From Membranipora membranacea (Eukaryota > Bryozoa > Gymnolaemata > Cheilostomatida > Membraniporidae), in the NCBI GenBank assembly GCA_914767715.1, contig OU612070.1:27146025-27206024 (forward strand): a stretch of DNA of 60,000 nt. Direction: 5' to 3'. The notes beneath the pieces are model-generated. The model did not search any database and was not told the origin of the DNA. It was given only the letters and a program-made list of their open reading frames with translations. Both the position numbers and the translations under genes were made by a program. Shown here piece after piece: positions 24,401 to 39,400 of this stretch (positions are counted from its first letter, which is position 1; every line of letters begins with the position of its first letter).

Positions 24401-27400
24401 TAAATTGCACCCTGACAAAAGAGCTGCATCTAAATTGTACGTAATTATTAAGGTTCCATGTGATGTATTTAAATTCTCACCGTAACTACATGGACACTAA
24501 ATAAATCAATTCTAGGAAAAAATAATGTACACCTCAACAGCCTTATTCCGACCGATAGCCGAGTGAACTATTGTCGGGATGTCTCACCCCTCCTATCTAA
24601 CTCCACACAGAGACAGAACTATGGAGACTTACGTTCATCATCAGAGCAGAACTTAGAGAATCTGTGTTGTACTCTGTTAAACAGATCAGAGTTTGGCAGG
24701 TGAGCCTTCAGGAACTTCCTCATAGCCTGTAGACAGGGGTAACTCGGCGGCTCGTTGAAGTCTTGTGGGTAAAGATCTAACCATATTGATAATACTGATA
24801 TAATTGACCTGTGGAATAGAAGAATTAGTTGTACTCAGCTGCCATTCAGGAAAAAAATCGATGAAACTTTGGCCACCTGGACCATCATCATGGCCATGCG
24901 TAGCCCAGTCACATGGTTAGTCACTGGAGTGGTCTGTGATGCAGTGACAGCAGAGACTATAGATAAAGATTATCCATAGTCTCTGGTGACCACTGACATG
25001 CTGGTGTCATATATTGGGACTTGAACCCCTGGTGACACTAAACCATCCAGGTCATTAAACAATATATCATAATATGTATATACATATATAGTTCTTATAG
25101 CTAGGCTGCCATGACAAGTAAGGATGACAAATTTTCTAATAATATAGCATGATGAGAATGATCACTAGCAGGTGGCCTTTATACTGGTACTGTGTACAAT
25201 ACAATCATGATGAATCATATTATTCTTTTCCGTACTTGAGTTTCTGTGCTGGAAGGGTAGCAAAAATAATGGCAATTTGATATAGGAAACCCTAAAAAAG
25301 TTAAAGCCCCCACAATCTAATAGAGATCAAGATCAGTCCCATTCTTTTTAACAACTTTGCAGTTTTCGTCAGGAGTTATAAACCTGTTATCATCAAGATT
25401 CTATGTTATGTTGTTTATGTGGTTTTAACCTGATGGAGGAGACAGAGATGACATGAGAGACGGCGCAGAGACAGTGATTATAGGTTTCTTGGAGACTTGC
25501 ACAACTGAATAGGGAGTAAAAGGTACGGAAAAACAGTGCAAAGTTTCTTATTATGTATGCACTGCAGTACACACTTATAAAAATACTCTCAAAAACTCTC
25601 ATTGTGGCCCACTGTGATTACCCATCTATGGTTTTAACAGAGTTCTATCACTTTGCAAGAACCATAAACGGTTTCCAGAAATGTTTGAGGTTTGCTGAAA
25701 GCAACAAAAAATGTCTATTTAATCACTTTTTTACTTCAGGCTTTCATCTTCAAGGCTAATTTGTCAATCGATGCTGCGGGTTCAGCTGCTGGAGCCACAA
25801 AAAGTGGTTGTTGTCTTTGGCGATGATGGTAGAAGATGACACGGCTTGATACTTTCATTTTTATCATCTGCAAACTTACTTCAATCAAGAAGGTTTAAAC
25901 ACTTTCTAATATTACCCTTTTTTGCGTCAATTTCCAAAATCATTTTGTCTTTTGTTTTTACCATCAATATCCAGCACAGCCAAAAGCAGCAATCTCCATA
26001 CAATCACTGATTCAAGTGAAAGCGAGATCAAATAAGATCCATTTGCATATATGCCTGTTTTAAGAATCAACGAAAACATGCAGAGGTGGCAGTTTGAAAC
26101 ATTGAAAAATCAAGACCCCACACTGACTTATCTAGAGTATGGAAATAAGGACTAGAAATGACAAGAGCCAATGAGAGATTCTTGATCGATCACTACCACA
26201 CTTACGATTGGAATGCTTTAGCTTTTGGTTTGTCCGATTCTTCCAATGTCTGATATAATTCTCCGAGCTTTTCAGCAAGAGATTTCGGTGAACAGAATGT
26301 CCTAAATGTGGCCAGAAATATTCTACAAAAGACAGAATAACTTCATTAGCCACAAAACTTAAAATCATCACTGACTCAGTGATACACGTTAATTAATCAG
26401 CCACAAGCCAGCACACAGCTAGCTGGAAATTCATTGACACTTCAATCTGCAAAATGCTCAGAGTAATTTGTGAACAGTGCTAGACCCCAAAACAACATGC
26501 ATATTGAATGCAGCTGTGCCATTAAGGCCTGTTGGCATTTGGCACTATGACTGGGTCAATTGAGGTAACGACACCAGATCACTTTTAAAACTCCAGGCAG
26601 AAAATCTTAGTAACGCTGTTATTATCCTTCATGTGATATTTGACTCATATCTAAACCTCTGACGCTTTGCTCACAAGTTGAACCTTTCAATAAATTTTGT
26701 TGATGGGCTTATCCAGGATGACATAATAATACACTTTTAAGCGTCCCATGTGCCAGGTTAGCTCTAAAGGGGGATGCAAAAAGTGGAAAAGGTCGTTGGA
26801 ACCGGTTGTTTCATTTCCGACTCCAACAAGGCTCAAAAATGAACCCTACACCCACTCATAGTATAAACAGCTGCAAACCACTACACCATAATACAGCCGT
26901 AAAGTCCAAATTGTCCGATCAATCAAAGTGGAATGCCAACCAGCATTCTCTCTTAACAGGTTTTACCATTTTACCATGGCAACCGAAGTGATGTTGATTG
27001 TGAAAAACAGGGTGGATCGTATTTATACGCCTATAAACAAGAATTTATTTTGTTGCACTGAAAATTGAGAAGCCAAAATAAGGCAATCTCATTCTCCTCT
27101 AACCCTGTAGTTGAGGTCTCCAGACAGAAGGAGGATGGAAGATGGTACTTCTGTGTGAGGACTAAGGAGTAGGAAACCCCAGTAGTTGTGGAAGCTAACA
27201 ACTCCTCCCGGCCCACACTCAGACCTTGTGGTTTATCGCATGATACAAAGGGCATTGTCATCATAGACTGCTCGGATCTGGCTTTTTTTGACCTTGCAGT
27301 AAACTGAAAGTATTTTGGCGTCAAACATAGCAACGCTGGCCGCATATTCCCATCCATTCTCCAATCAGAGACATAACCTTGCTATTTCTACTATGGAAGA

Positions 27401-30400
27401 AGGCTCCCTTAGTCATTGCTTAACTAACCTGACGAAGGTGCCATCGATCTCCCCTCCCTCCAGGAAGAGTGAATCGATCAGTCGGTTGAGTGTTCCAGCT
27501 TTGATAATCTTCAGCTCTTTTGTTTTAAAATTTACGCTGGCAACTCCAACTTCATCTGACTTCTGTAAATTAGAGATGTAGGATAAAATACTAATCAAAG
27601 ATTTGTTCATGTCCACCATTATCTACCCAGTACCCACCCTTATAGCTGTGATAATAAAATAGATGAAAGAGTCACCATCCAAAGGATTTGGGGTCTTTTA
27701 AAACAGTCTGAAGGTACAGTATGAATAAATGGGGTAGTGTTTCCTTGAACCGCAGAAGGACAAAGCTAGTAAAACAGCAGACTAAATTAAAACTAGTAGT
27801 CTGATTTCCAACACCGTGAGGGAGAGGATAGGATTTCACAGGCCGAGAATATTGGGAGTCTGGATTTTCTATTTATTCTACCTTTTTGAAACTTCGTTTG
27901 GTCTATAACATTGTTTAAGTTGTCACTAGTTAAGATCTTTCTAATTGAAAGAAGACGTGACAACAAGGGATGAGTCATCCACTCACAGGATTTTGTTTGA
28001 TTTGTCATAAGTGGATTTTTATTGTATCAGAGTCAGAACCTAATTTCTCATAATTGTTCTGAATCATGCCCTTTATGAGATCACGGCCACAGCTTTGGTA
28101 CATGTGACCGAGGTGGTTTATTATGTATGGTCATGCAGAATCAAATTGCAGGATTGATTTGCTTGTAGAGCCAGTGGCTAGTTTGAGGCTTTAGTTTATT
28201 CCTAGTGATACCAGAGACTATAGATATTATCTATAGTCTCTGGTGATACTCTGTGCCTTATAGCCTTGACATGTGACTACTTTTTTGGTTTTGGGAGTAC
28301 CAAAAAGGCAGCCGGGTGACAAGGCTAGGGGCCATAAAGCATGAGTATCAGTAGTAAAATACAAGCTTGGCGTTTTGATGACATGAATTAGCCTACGATT
28401 TGGCAACATCCACCACATAGAGCCTTCAATGAGCAAAATTTAAATGGAAGTGAAGTTATGAGCATTATTACCTGTCGAACTTGCTGAAGCTGAAAAAGGT
28501 TATGCGATGTTATATAGATACAGATCGTGCAGAAAAGAAATCCAACACGGAAAAACAACAGTGCAAATGTTAGAAAAACAAATCCCAGGCACCCAATAAA
28601 GAAACACAGCCAACAGCCCGAAGAGGATGAGTCTCATGAACTGAGTACTACTGAGACATATTAGAGTTTTACTACATACAGCCACTCATCAGGAGAGACC
28701 AGCCTCCAAAGACCGTGCCCATGGAGGCCACGATATTTGAAGAGTAGCGTTTTCCCATGGGTGGCCGAGGACTGACAAGACATTGACCATACTGTGACTA
28801 ATCAGTGGACGGTCATCCCTCTAAGATAAGAAATACCTAGCCTGGATCAGGCTCTCAGAGGTGGGTTAAAGGAGGTTTACCCCAGAGATACTTATCCAAC
28901 CTGGATGTTGGATAAAGATAAGAGGAAAACTTACTGTGCTCCTCGAGGCGCTATACGACAGCTTCTTCAGGTAGATGTTATACACGGCATCGTGCTCAGG
29001 CGTCTCATACTCCTTTAGAAACTGCAAACTGGAGTTATTCTCCGCCTACAAGAAGAGAAAGACAAACATAAAACTAAAGCATGGGTCATAAAGGAGGCCA
29101 GATGGATTCTTGACAGGAAGGTATATCAGAGTGTTTTCCATTAGTATGACATCATCAATCCCTAACAATATGGCAGGGCCATTTATACGGCTACATTCTG
29201 TAAGGACAGCGAGTGTTTAATGTATTGTAATGGAGCCATTACCATACCACACACTGGACCATAATTCACCCCAGTAAATGAAAAGACCATTTCGAGCGAC
29301 CACTAAATTCCTTTTGCACCAATAAGCAGAATGATGGGTAGTTTTAAATTAGGTGAATGTACACATCTCATCGTATCTCAAACGAAATCACTCTCCACTC
29401 TCAGTAAGCCAATAATTACGGATTCAAAACTGAGCAGATTAAATTCCTGTAGAACTCTCTACTATACCACGCTCATGACCCACACGCATGACAGATTGGA
29501 TGTTTCATAAAATAAAATAATAACATAACATTTTCAACCCCAGTGAGAACCATAGACAACGTCAAAACTAAATAACATTATAACTCCTTCTGATCTATGA
29601 TTGTTTGAAAAGTTGCTCAGCTACCATGTGTGCGGGCTATGACCCCGTATTGAGAATATTGTTGACTGCGCTGTGCTGTTGGTCAGTGATAATCACACTC
29701 AGGTAGTGTATCACACTCTAGTTTATCACACCACTCTACTGATGACCTACCGGTGGACTGGTGATATGCGCGACGTGTTTAACGGTAGACCTTCTGTATG
29801 ATTTCAGCTTATATATCCACACGATCAGAGACTTCGGCGGCATTTTAATGAAGCAAACGCAATTAGCAAAATCAGAATGTCAATAATTCCAGCTGGGACA
29901 GATCTGAGTCAGAGAGGTAGTGCGATGTAAACAAAGCCGGCAGCTTTATACATAACCTCTAACAATGAGTAAGTGCTGCTATAATGTCAGCAGATTAATA
30001 ATCCATACACGATGTCCCAGATCTCTGTAACCAGGAGCTGTTGGAAGGCTGTGAGCTATGCTAATGAAGTATCTGCACTGATAAAATCTAAACTGCAGGC
30101 CTCTTTGTAAGCTGACACCCAATCTAATACGTTATGCATAATTTAGACATGCTCTACACTGCTCTATATATACCGGGGTATTAGATACTCCTGGCCAGGT
30201 CACATAATAAAAACCTAATCTTATTCATCATAAACCCTCGAGACAAGATTGATACACCCCACTGAAAAGTGCTGCAGCCAAAATAGCCTCAGGTTCCTCG
30301 ATCAATTATGAGGATTTGTTGATGAGACCTCCAGTCACACACCCTGATGCTGTACATTGTGGGATATTCATCCCATGGCAATGGAAAGTTTACAACACTG

Positions 30401-33400
30401 GCACATTGGTGAGAGTTTTTTAATGACTCAGCAGTGGGATACATAACAGCTTTCAACAGTCTGACATGATAGTGTCACATCAGGGTCATCAATGACCTCT
30501 CAGTGTATATGTGTATTCACACACTGTGTATTCACACACTGTGTATAGGCAGTAAACTCTCAAAGTTCTCACGATTCACATCAAACTGAGAAAACCTTCC
30601 TATAGTCTATCTATCTATACATTGAAAATTCAATACCTGCCAATTTTCACCCCTCAATTAAAACACGGCATGAACAGATTTGGTAGCAACGTCCTGAGAA
30701 CATTGTAATAATGCAATTCTGATTGTTGAAAAATCGGACAGCAAGCAGTGGGAAAGCTTCAGTGGCAAACGGTGAAAATTTTATTCTACCATCTTGGAAA
30801 CTGACGGAGAGTGACTGAGATTGCTTCTGTCAGTTGGCCAAGTCACTACAGCAGAGATTCTCTTGAGTATAGATGGTATAGCTCTGCACCTGATGCCAAA
30901 CTACCATGGTAACCATATAACTCATGACCTTATCACCTAAAAGTCTCCACACATAATCATCAGGACACTAAATTACAGCCTTATATGTAACATTATAGAA
31001 TGTAAATGGCCATTCAATCTGAATAATCCCACTCATTATTTTGGGTTTTTGAGGCTTATTGGTAAACAAAGAACACTATGTGTTTAGAGTATGTAATCCA
31101 GTTCCCTTTTCTAGGCTAGTTTGTTAGATTTTCTGCGTCACACCAACAAGGAGTCTTTAACTCCTTGGTCACACCAAACAAAATTCTACAAAACTTTCAA
31201 AATTTACGCGACTAATCAATATATTTTCAATAATCGCAGGGGGTTTGGGAATACCGGAGCACAAGAAATTCAGGAAGCCGATTCCAAGTTGATGAAACTG
31301 AAACCCGCAATGATGTGGAACAGCAGTTTCAGGCCTAAGAGAGTTTTATTGCTATAAGCTAACGTCATTATGGCAATGATAAGCAAACCGAATCTTTCCA
31401 CATGAGTGAGGTCTAGCCACAACTTATATAACATGTTAATGACATTACACAATAACATTCCATAACTCAACACTTTATAAAAGGGCTTATTGATTGAGTG
31501 TAATTATGTGCACTAATGGAGCCCTGCTGCTGCCACTGATCAAATATGTGAGCCAGAGGTCAGTCAGCCAGAGGTCACGTCAGCTACCACAAGTGTAACA
31601 CTGAAACAGTCAAGTCTATGATTGTATTACATGAAACTTGTTTTTAATTTTGTTTGGTCTCGCCAGTCAATCAAACTCATGAGTAAAAATATGATCAACC
31701 TGTCAATCTTGTAATTGAAGAACCCACTAATGTGACAAAAACAGCATAAGTGTATATCAGTACAGACCAGTACCGATAACTGAAGGGTGCTAACCTCTAA
31801 TAGTGTAACCACAGCAGTATTTGTTTGTGTAATTATGATTATCAAACTGCGGTTAAGTCGTGCCCCTCTAGTGATGTTATTGTTGAGTGCCTTGTACATT
31901 TACTTTTTGTGGCAGCAGTGACCAAAACAAAAAGTGCAATCACTACAACAAAAGGCTCGAAATATCGTCAACGACTACACTGAGACTGCATGGGCCGCTC
32001 TTAACTTTACCAGATCAACTCCAATATCCCTGGAATTTCAATTTGCGCCAGCTGCTTATCGTGTTTGTCGTTTGGAAACAATTACGAGAAACACCATTCA
32101 GTTTAATTATTAAGGGAGAGATAAGACTGAATGTAGCAGTAAGGAGGGGAGGAAGGCAGAGCACAATCTCTCTAATAGGCTAACTGTTATTAGGTAAGAG
32201 ATGTACCGCTCTGTGATGGGCTGAGAGCTCGAGATATGTGGAGATAAGGACCATGGCAGCTAGGTCCATGTAAAGATAAGAGTTGAGGAAACTGTTCAGT
32301 GACCAATGACAGTGATTTGGTGATAATGGATTGATAATTTGTACACGGTATTCAGGGAAAGTAAAATGTTATCATGACATCACAACGGTGCAAAGTTAAG
32401 ATTGCAGGGAGCTGCTGTTTGTGTATAAATATGTGCAATGACATAATCTCAAGTCCGATTTTGGGGTTGAGTAGAGGACGTGACGTGATACATTTGTATG
32501 ATTAGGATGGACTGTAAGGAGTACGGCAAGAAATCTCCTCAATCTATGGGTGGAGTCACCTCCTTGTTTTTGTCTTTTCATTTGCCAGATTGCTTCCATA
32601 ACCTAAGAATAAATACTCCAGACTCAACTCCCCCAATAGCAAAGTGTCCTGAACAACACATAGGCCCCATATAGAATCTTCCTTGTGCTACATTGTGCAC
32701 TTTATCCAAAAAGATATGGTCAGCCCAACTAACTTGAGGGGGCATACCATACCGTACCATACCGTACCATACCATATTGTCTATGGGGCATACCGACACA
32801 CATTGATCAGAGTACCTAGACGACAAAGATCGGTAATAAGATTTCTCACCGGGTTCATTGGTCACGACGACGAGAGAGATAACAGAAGGTTGATATAATT
32901 AATCCAGAGATCCAGTCAAGCTATACATCCATCCCGAACCAGCATAGATACAATAAGTCGACTTTTAGTAGTAAACCATCATATACGAAGCCAAAAAATA
33001 ATCCAGTAGTGTTGTAGTAAGTTATAAGTGGTGTCGCTTCTCCAAAAATACAATCCACTCTAGTTCTACTGAACTAAAGAGAAGCTTTCAGCTGTTCTGG
33101 TACACAAGTTCAACTCGTAGAATAGAAGTAGATCGTTTGCTTCGCCTCAACGTGCTCGAGTAACATTAGTCATTGACTCAAATCTAATCATGCTGGTCAA
33201 ATGCATGCGGAATAAACATTAGCTGGTTGATATCTAGGCTTGTGATTAGTGGATGTTTAATAGGGCGTGACTATGTACAGCCTCTCTTTATCAACAAAAC
33301 AATACCAGTACAATACAGCGTCAATATAGGGAGGCAACCCTTATTTACTCAAAAAGCATTGTGAGGTCATTTCTATCATGAATAAAGTTAATCCCCAACT

Positions 33401-36400
33401 TTAGCTGAATTACTTTCTATGAGTCTTTTCATCAGCAACGGCTTTGTGTATACACTGATGAGGTAATAGCTTGTAGAGCAACTACTAGTTTGAGCCTGGT
33501 TTGAGAAACTATGGGATATCATATGTATTAGCATGAGCTTAGCAGTCAAAAGTTTTGGGCTTGTGAAGTTACTACTGTTCTAATGCAACATTCACCGATT
33601 TAAGCAAACTTGGACGCACAATTTTTTTGAAAAAACTATGATTGATTAGTTGAGAGGGATTTCACTCGGGAATTTCTAGTCAGGAGTAGACCATTATTTT
33701 TTTGAAGCTGGGGATCATGATCATAAAATTGTTGCGACTGCTAATCCAAGACATTTATATTTCTACGCCGTGATCTCCTTCACACCGTACAATGTACATC
33801 GATCTGGGGAAAAAACTCATCTAAAGGAAGCTCTATCGAAGTAACACGATTCTTCTACTGATTAAAACTCAACTTATCTGAGTAACTCAACAAATAAACG
33901 ATAACAGCCTGGTATCACGCTGCTAATTGATAGCATATTACGTAAGCAGCAGTACCAATTATAGCTTAATGTTAATTATGCATTATTAATAGAATATCAA
34001 ATACAACTAAAATATGATTCGGAAGGAAATGCAAACGCTTGCCCCTGAAACAACAGTCTCATCATATATAATAAAATTAATATATTCTGTGTGCCGAATC
34101 ACTGAGTTCATGCTGGTAGGAAATTGATATTGGAAAGTGTAAACAAAGTTTTGTGGATTAGGCCATCATTATACTGCTCATCTATTTACCTTTACAGAAC
34201 AACAAAAAGACAACTGACAGATAAGCGTTTAGGGAGACAAGAGCCTTTTGTTGCAAATCGTCATATTTGTCAACTGAACAATCAATCTAAACCTGTGGAT
34301 TGAGCACTCTTTGCCGTGATGTGGGAGAAATCTGTCATGAATGTTGTGAAAAGGCAATTTGGATCTACCAAACGCCCTGTTGTTGGGACCACGGAGTTTG
34401 GGACCCTCCCTGTTGGGAGTATCCACACAATATTAATTGAGGAGTTATCCTCTTCAAGTACAGAGGAACACAACTCCCATAATAAACCCAAATGACAAAT
34501 GAAGTTTTGGTATATATATACCCATAGAACCAAGGAGTGATAAAGCTGAGAGCATCAAGCTTTTGTATATGTGGTGTAAAACGCAAGTAATATTGGCTAG
34601 AAAACTGCCATTACAGCAATGTACCAAAAAAAAGAAGCAAAACTTAATATTGAGAGAAAGATGCAATGCTTTCTCTTTTTTTCCAAACCAATAATATGTT
34701 GTTTTTTCAGTAACCTTGATTTATATGTTACTTGTTAGATTTTAACCAATAGTTGGAGTAGAGTGACTGCAGTGCAGTTTCAGTTATCTCATATCAAAAT
34801 ATGAGAGGAAAGCCCACAATCTCTAATTAAAAAGCTGACAAGTTATGCCCCATAAATTTGCATATCTCTAACCATATCCCAATGACCGCCAAAGTCTATT
34901 TTTATACTATGAGCTCATGCGTTTATTCAAATGATCTGATTGCCTAAACTCAATGCCCAAGGAAATTGGACAGGAAGCTAAAGCAAAACACAAAGTAATC
35001 AGAGAAAAACACACAAACAAAAACAAATAACACCGATTATCCAAAGCAAATCAAAAGGCTATGCAAAACAAATTGAAGCTCGCTTTTGCAACAGATCCTG
35101 CACAGGCCATGCCGCTTTAAGAGATAATGTAGCTTATACAGAAACATGGAGACTCATTCTCATATGACTCAACTGCATAAGGTTGTGATGGCAACAACAA
35201 CAAATTGAACTCTACTGGTAGGATGTTATGGTTTCTCTCTTGGAATGTTAAATGTTATGATATCATAATACTGGTATGGTGAACCTGTCACACCAGCCTG
35301 CAGATAGGACGTTGAAGATTAAAGAAAACGACCTCTCGATCGCAAGACCAAGCGAAAATATCTCAAACAGCAAAAGCATTATATGTAACTACTTCCTCTC
35401 CTTGCAGGGTAACTTCTATGACGGGGAAAGCTCATGTCTGCTGTATTCGAAATGAAATATTTGTTGTTCTCCATCCAAACAATGAGAATTCAGAGAGTCA
35501 AATATGAGGACGGGTATATCCCTCCCTGGTTGTATTGCTGTATAATTAGGATCGATATAACTGTGACTTTACTGCTACACTAGTACGTCCTTCCTTCATA
35601 ATTATAACCTTTAGCAGTGCAAGTGCAAAATTACTCATCTGCCTCCACTACCAAGACTCGTCAAAACTGGTCAGATAGAATAATCAGCTGTTCTTGAATT
35701 CACCAAACCGTCATACAGAGCCGTAATTTTGAAAAAATGGTAGGGGAGGCAAAAGTCTGAGGCGAGTCCGCGGCATCACCAGTTATCTCCTCCCAGAGCA
35801 ATTTGAGGCATATAATAAGCAAATGGAATTTCCAGAGGGACTGAATCGACGTAGATTTTTCAATCATTGTGTTTTTAGGCCACTGTATTTAGCTTTCTAG
35901 GGGAGGTAGTGACTCTCTGCCTCCCTAGAACTATGACCCTGTCATATAATGATATGATCTGTACCTATCCTGGATTATGCACGATGTCAGCGAGTTTACC
36001 CATTATTAAACATGACAGTATGTCATATGGGCTGTTACACAGGTAGTAATGAGATTTCCCACGGAAAAAAGGTGGAATTACTTATTTAACTCCATGGTAA
36101 CTAAATCTAAAACTCCAGCTATTAGTAACTCATTAATACCCTAAACTCACTTCTACTGACTAATAAGTCTCCTTAATTAACACGATACACAGCATACTGA
36201 TTCAAATACATGTCCCTCTGCGTTGACATACATGCATACGTTTCATTTTTGCTGGTATCTGTGGTGAACTTATATGACAGTTTATAAATACAGCTCCCCA
36301 CTGTCTATTCTGGGAAACACAAACATGTCCTTTTTCCTTATTGGTCCCTGTTACATCTTATTACCGATCAGTGTCAATTTACAAGTTGTCAAATTATTTC

Positions 36401-39400
36401 GTATGTAATACAAAATATCGATGACATATAACCTATGCAGTAATTGACAGCGATGCTAGGCGCAAATCAAAAATACATCCATCATATTGTATCTGTAGCT
36501 GGATGGAGAACTTGTGTTTGATTCAGTGTCATGTTGTTCCCCTTTTCAATCCAAATGAGAGACACAATAAAAATCCCCTCAGACGATAACCAATTCTTCT
36601 TAAACTGCACACCCTCTCCGCCCGAGACCTTAGAAATATCACATTCTGTACCAAATAACTTACAGTGTACGTCCTTAGTAGCTCAATAAGATCGCCCTCC
36701 ATAATCCACAGATATAATAGATAATCCAGACGAGTTTGTATCCGTAATCTCAAGTTAGTATACCATTCTATCGACAGTCAACGAGTCCGAGAATACCAAT
36801 ATATCCCTACCAGTTCACAACACAGTTGCAAAATGACACAATTGCGCGTGTCGATCACTCAGTCTTGTGATGTGAGCAATGAGTGTGTTGGTCTGTGATA
36901 GGTAATGGCGATTACAAACAACAATTAGGCTGCAGATAAGATAGAGAGAGAAGGCAGTCGGCTCCCCTGTGATAGTGATAAGATAAAATGTCAGTCCTCT
37001 CCACCCAAATGAATACACTAATGATAACTTCACACTCTGCTGTGACAAGAGGCTAAAAATGTGCTGGTAGTGTGACTGTCTTGTGACTAAACAAGATTCT
37101 ATAGAGAATATGTCTGGTCAGGGTCAGTATAATATTCCCTGTTTTTACAAGCAGTAATAAAGTTCTCCTCTAGACCTGGCTGCACAGATAGAATTTAGGA
37201 GCTATTAGAAGGCTTTTCCGAGCTTGTGGTGAATTCTGTATTCTGACGTGAGCCTAAGTTAGACACACCCAGACTATTCTGAGGTGAAACGCTATCCTTA
37301 ATGACGAGGTATGCTCGGTTTCAGTGTTCTGCATCATCACCTCTAAGATTAATGTCCATACTCCTCCGTATCGCTCTGTCATGGATACAGTCCAGCTAAC
37401 GTTAAGCAGATTTATATATAGAATCTACCATCATTCTAATGTGGTTAAATGAAGGACAAATCTCTTAGTTTAGAGAATGATGGAAGTTACGTCAATATGG
37501 TAATATCCCTCAAAAGGAAAGTGTAGCAACTCAGCATGAGTAATACGAGTGACACCTCCCCTACACTCCTCCGTACAAAGTCACAGCGTTGTGTTCTCTG
37601 ACTGGTTTGTTGTCGAGTGTCTGGAATGATTTCTAGCGTTATCCGACCCAAAACAGTTAGGTACCTGGAGCAGTTCAAACAATAAGAGTTTGCAGAACAG
37701 GCCTCTGCTAGCAGTCGACGGTGCAGGGTTTACTGTTAGATTCGAATACCAGTCAGTAATCAAGCTCCTCTAACCCTCGAAAGGGGTGTTAATTTTTGGT
37801 TAACGCCTATAACAGGTAACCATGACAATTCACATAACACTTTATAAAAGAAAGTAAGAAAATTACAGTGTTCTGTTCAGCGACATCCCTAGATTTTTAT
37901 ACAAAATTCAGCACAACCTGCGTGTAGAATAATCTATCACAAGTAGCACCCTATGGCAAGTTTTAACCTCTTTGGCACACTCCAAACTGCTCAGAACGAA
38001 AGGCTGACTGATAAGGCTTTATCTCATAATCCGTCGTAACTTCAATGATGAGCTCGCCTACCCCAGGATGAATGTAGGTTGATATTTCGTTTTCGAAGGT
38101 GGAAATAGTTATACAATCAGACTTTTCCAGGTGAACTGAGTAGGAGTTCAATACGTCTAGTGCCTCAGCTGATGCGATCTAGAGTGTTTAAGGTTATACG
38201 CAGAGCAGCTATTCCTAATACAGCATAATACAACTATTTTATTTTATTGTGACAGTCAATGAAAGCAACCTGAGATTCTAATCAGCGTAATAATATGTAA
38301 GCTTTTCTATAACTCTACTCATGGTAAACCATGTAGAAAATGAGCCTTGTTATCAAAATACATAAAGGTATGTTTGTACAAATCAAGTGAAACTACTGCT
38401 GAATGGTGACATATCAAAGTACTTATAATATCTCTAAGGTTTCGTGTTTCACTCTCAAGGCTAAGGGACACTTGGGTTTAGATAGTCAGCTAAGCGAACT
38501 GTTGCACTACAATTACTGGTCACGCAAGATCATATCGTCACATTCCGAGATAGAGTCCCATAACCCTATAGAGCCAACATGTGACACTGAGTGCCCCTCC
38601 CATCGCTGCTCGTCAGAGTGAAGTCATACAGAAAAGTCCTATTGTAGTTTGTGAAGTGAAGACAGATTTAAACAAAGGAACTAACACTCTCAATTTTCTA
38701 TTTTTCTTGTTAACAGCATCCCAGTTCAACAACATTTCTAGACAATAGACTCAACAACTGGTCACAGTGAAATAAATTCCAGTTTGTATGGGAGCAGTGC
38801 ACAACCTGTATGCCATCAAACAACCTAAGTAGGAGATTACATATAATAAGTTCCCAAAAGACTTCCAATCCATATTTTTTAATTAAAATAGGAGATGCAT
38901 CATCAGTACAGGTAGAAAATTAAGGTATCCAGGGTGGTAAGGAGAGAATGATGGTTATCTGATTAAAATGGACTTCTGACACTCAACCCACAAACTCAAC
39001 CCACAATCTTCGACCATCACTATACAATGTGATGAAAGGCTGATTATCTTATCATACTTTCAAAGATACTAAAATACTACACTAGGAAAATCCATCAAGA
39101 ATTCTTGGTCAACTGTCCATATAAACTGGATGGCAAGTTAGAAGCTGAACTAAGGCTATTAAATTTCTCTTGAGCCAAAGAGGAAACACTGGATGATAAT
39201 TAGTTTGCTTGAATGATTCACAGAAATCTATTCTTGTCCCGTCCCACTATAATTTAATACCTGGTTAAGGAAGCTGGAGGCTTATCGAATCGGTGCACGC
39301 TCTCATACACACAAAGATCCTTAGCGCCCTAAAGAATCTATCCGAAATTACAAAAAATTGCCAGTCATTTATAACTTAAAATCTACTTGAAATGTCATTC

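Noticed and set aside
25015-25075. Possible tRNA gene on the minus strand
   Set aside because: A box B is present, but spacing to any box A is too short and no acceptor stem or anticodon arm can be drawn. It is kept only as a possible SINE remnant.
32578-32898. Opposed 95- and 71-codon frames near 32.7 kb
   Set aside because: Both run through the ACCRT tandem repeat, which creates repetitive residues. No protein family is recognisable.
38403-38621. 72-codon plus-strand frame
   Set aside because: Composition and context give no support, and there is no homology I recognise. It lies within the long RGL 5' intron.
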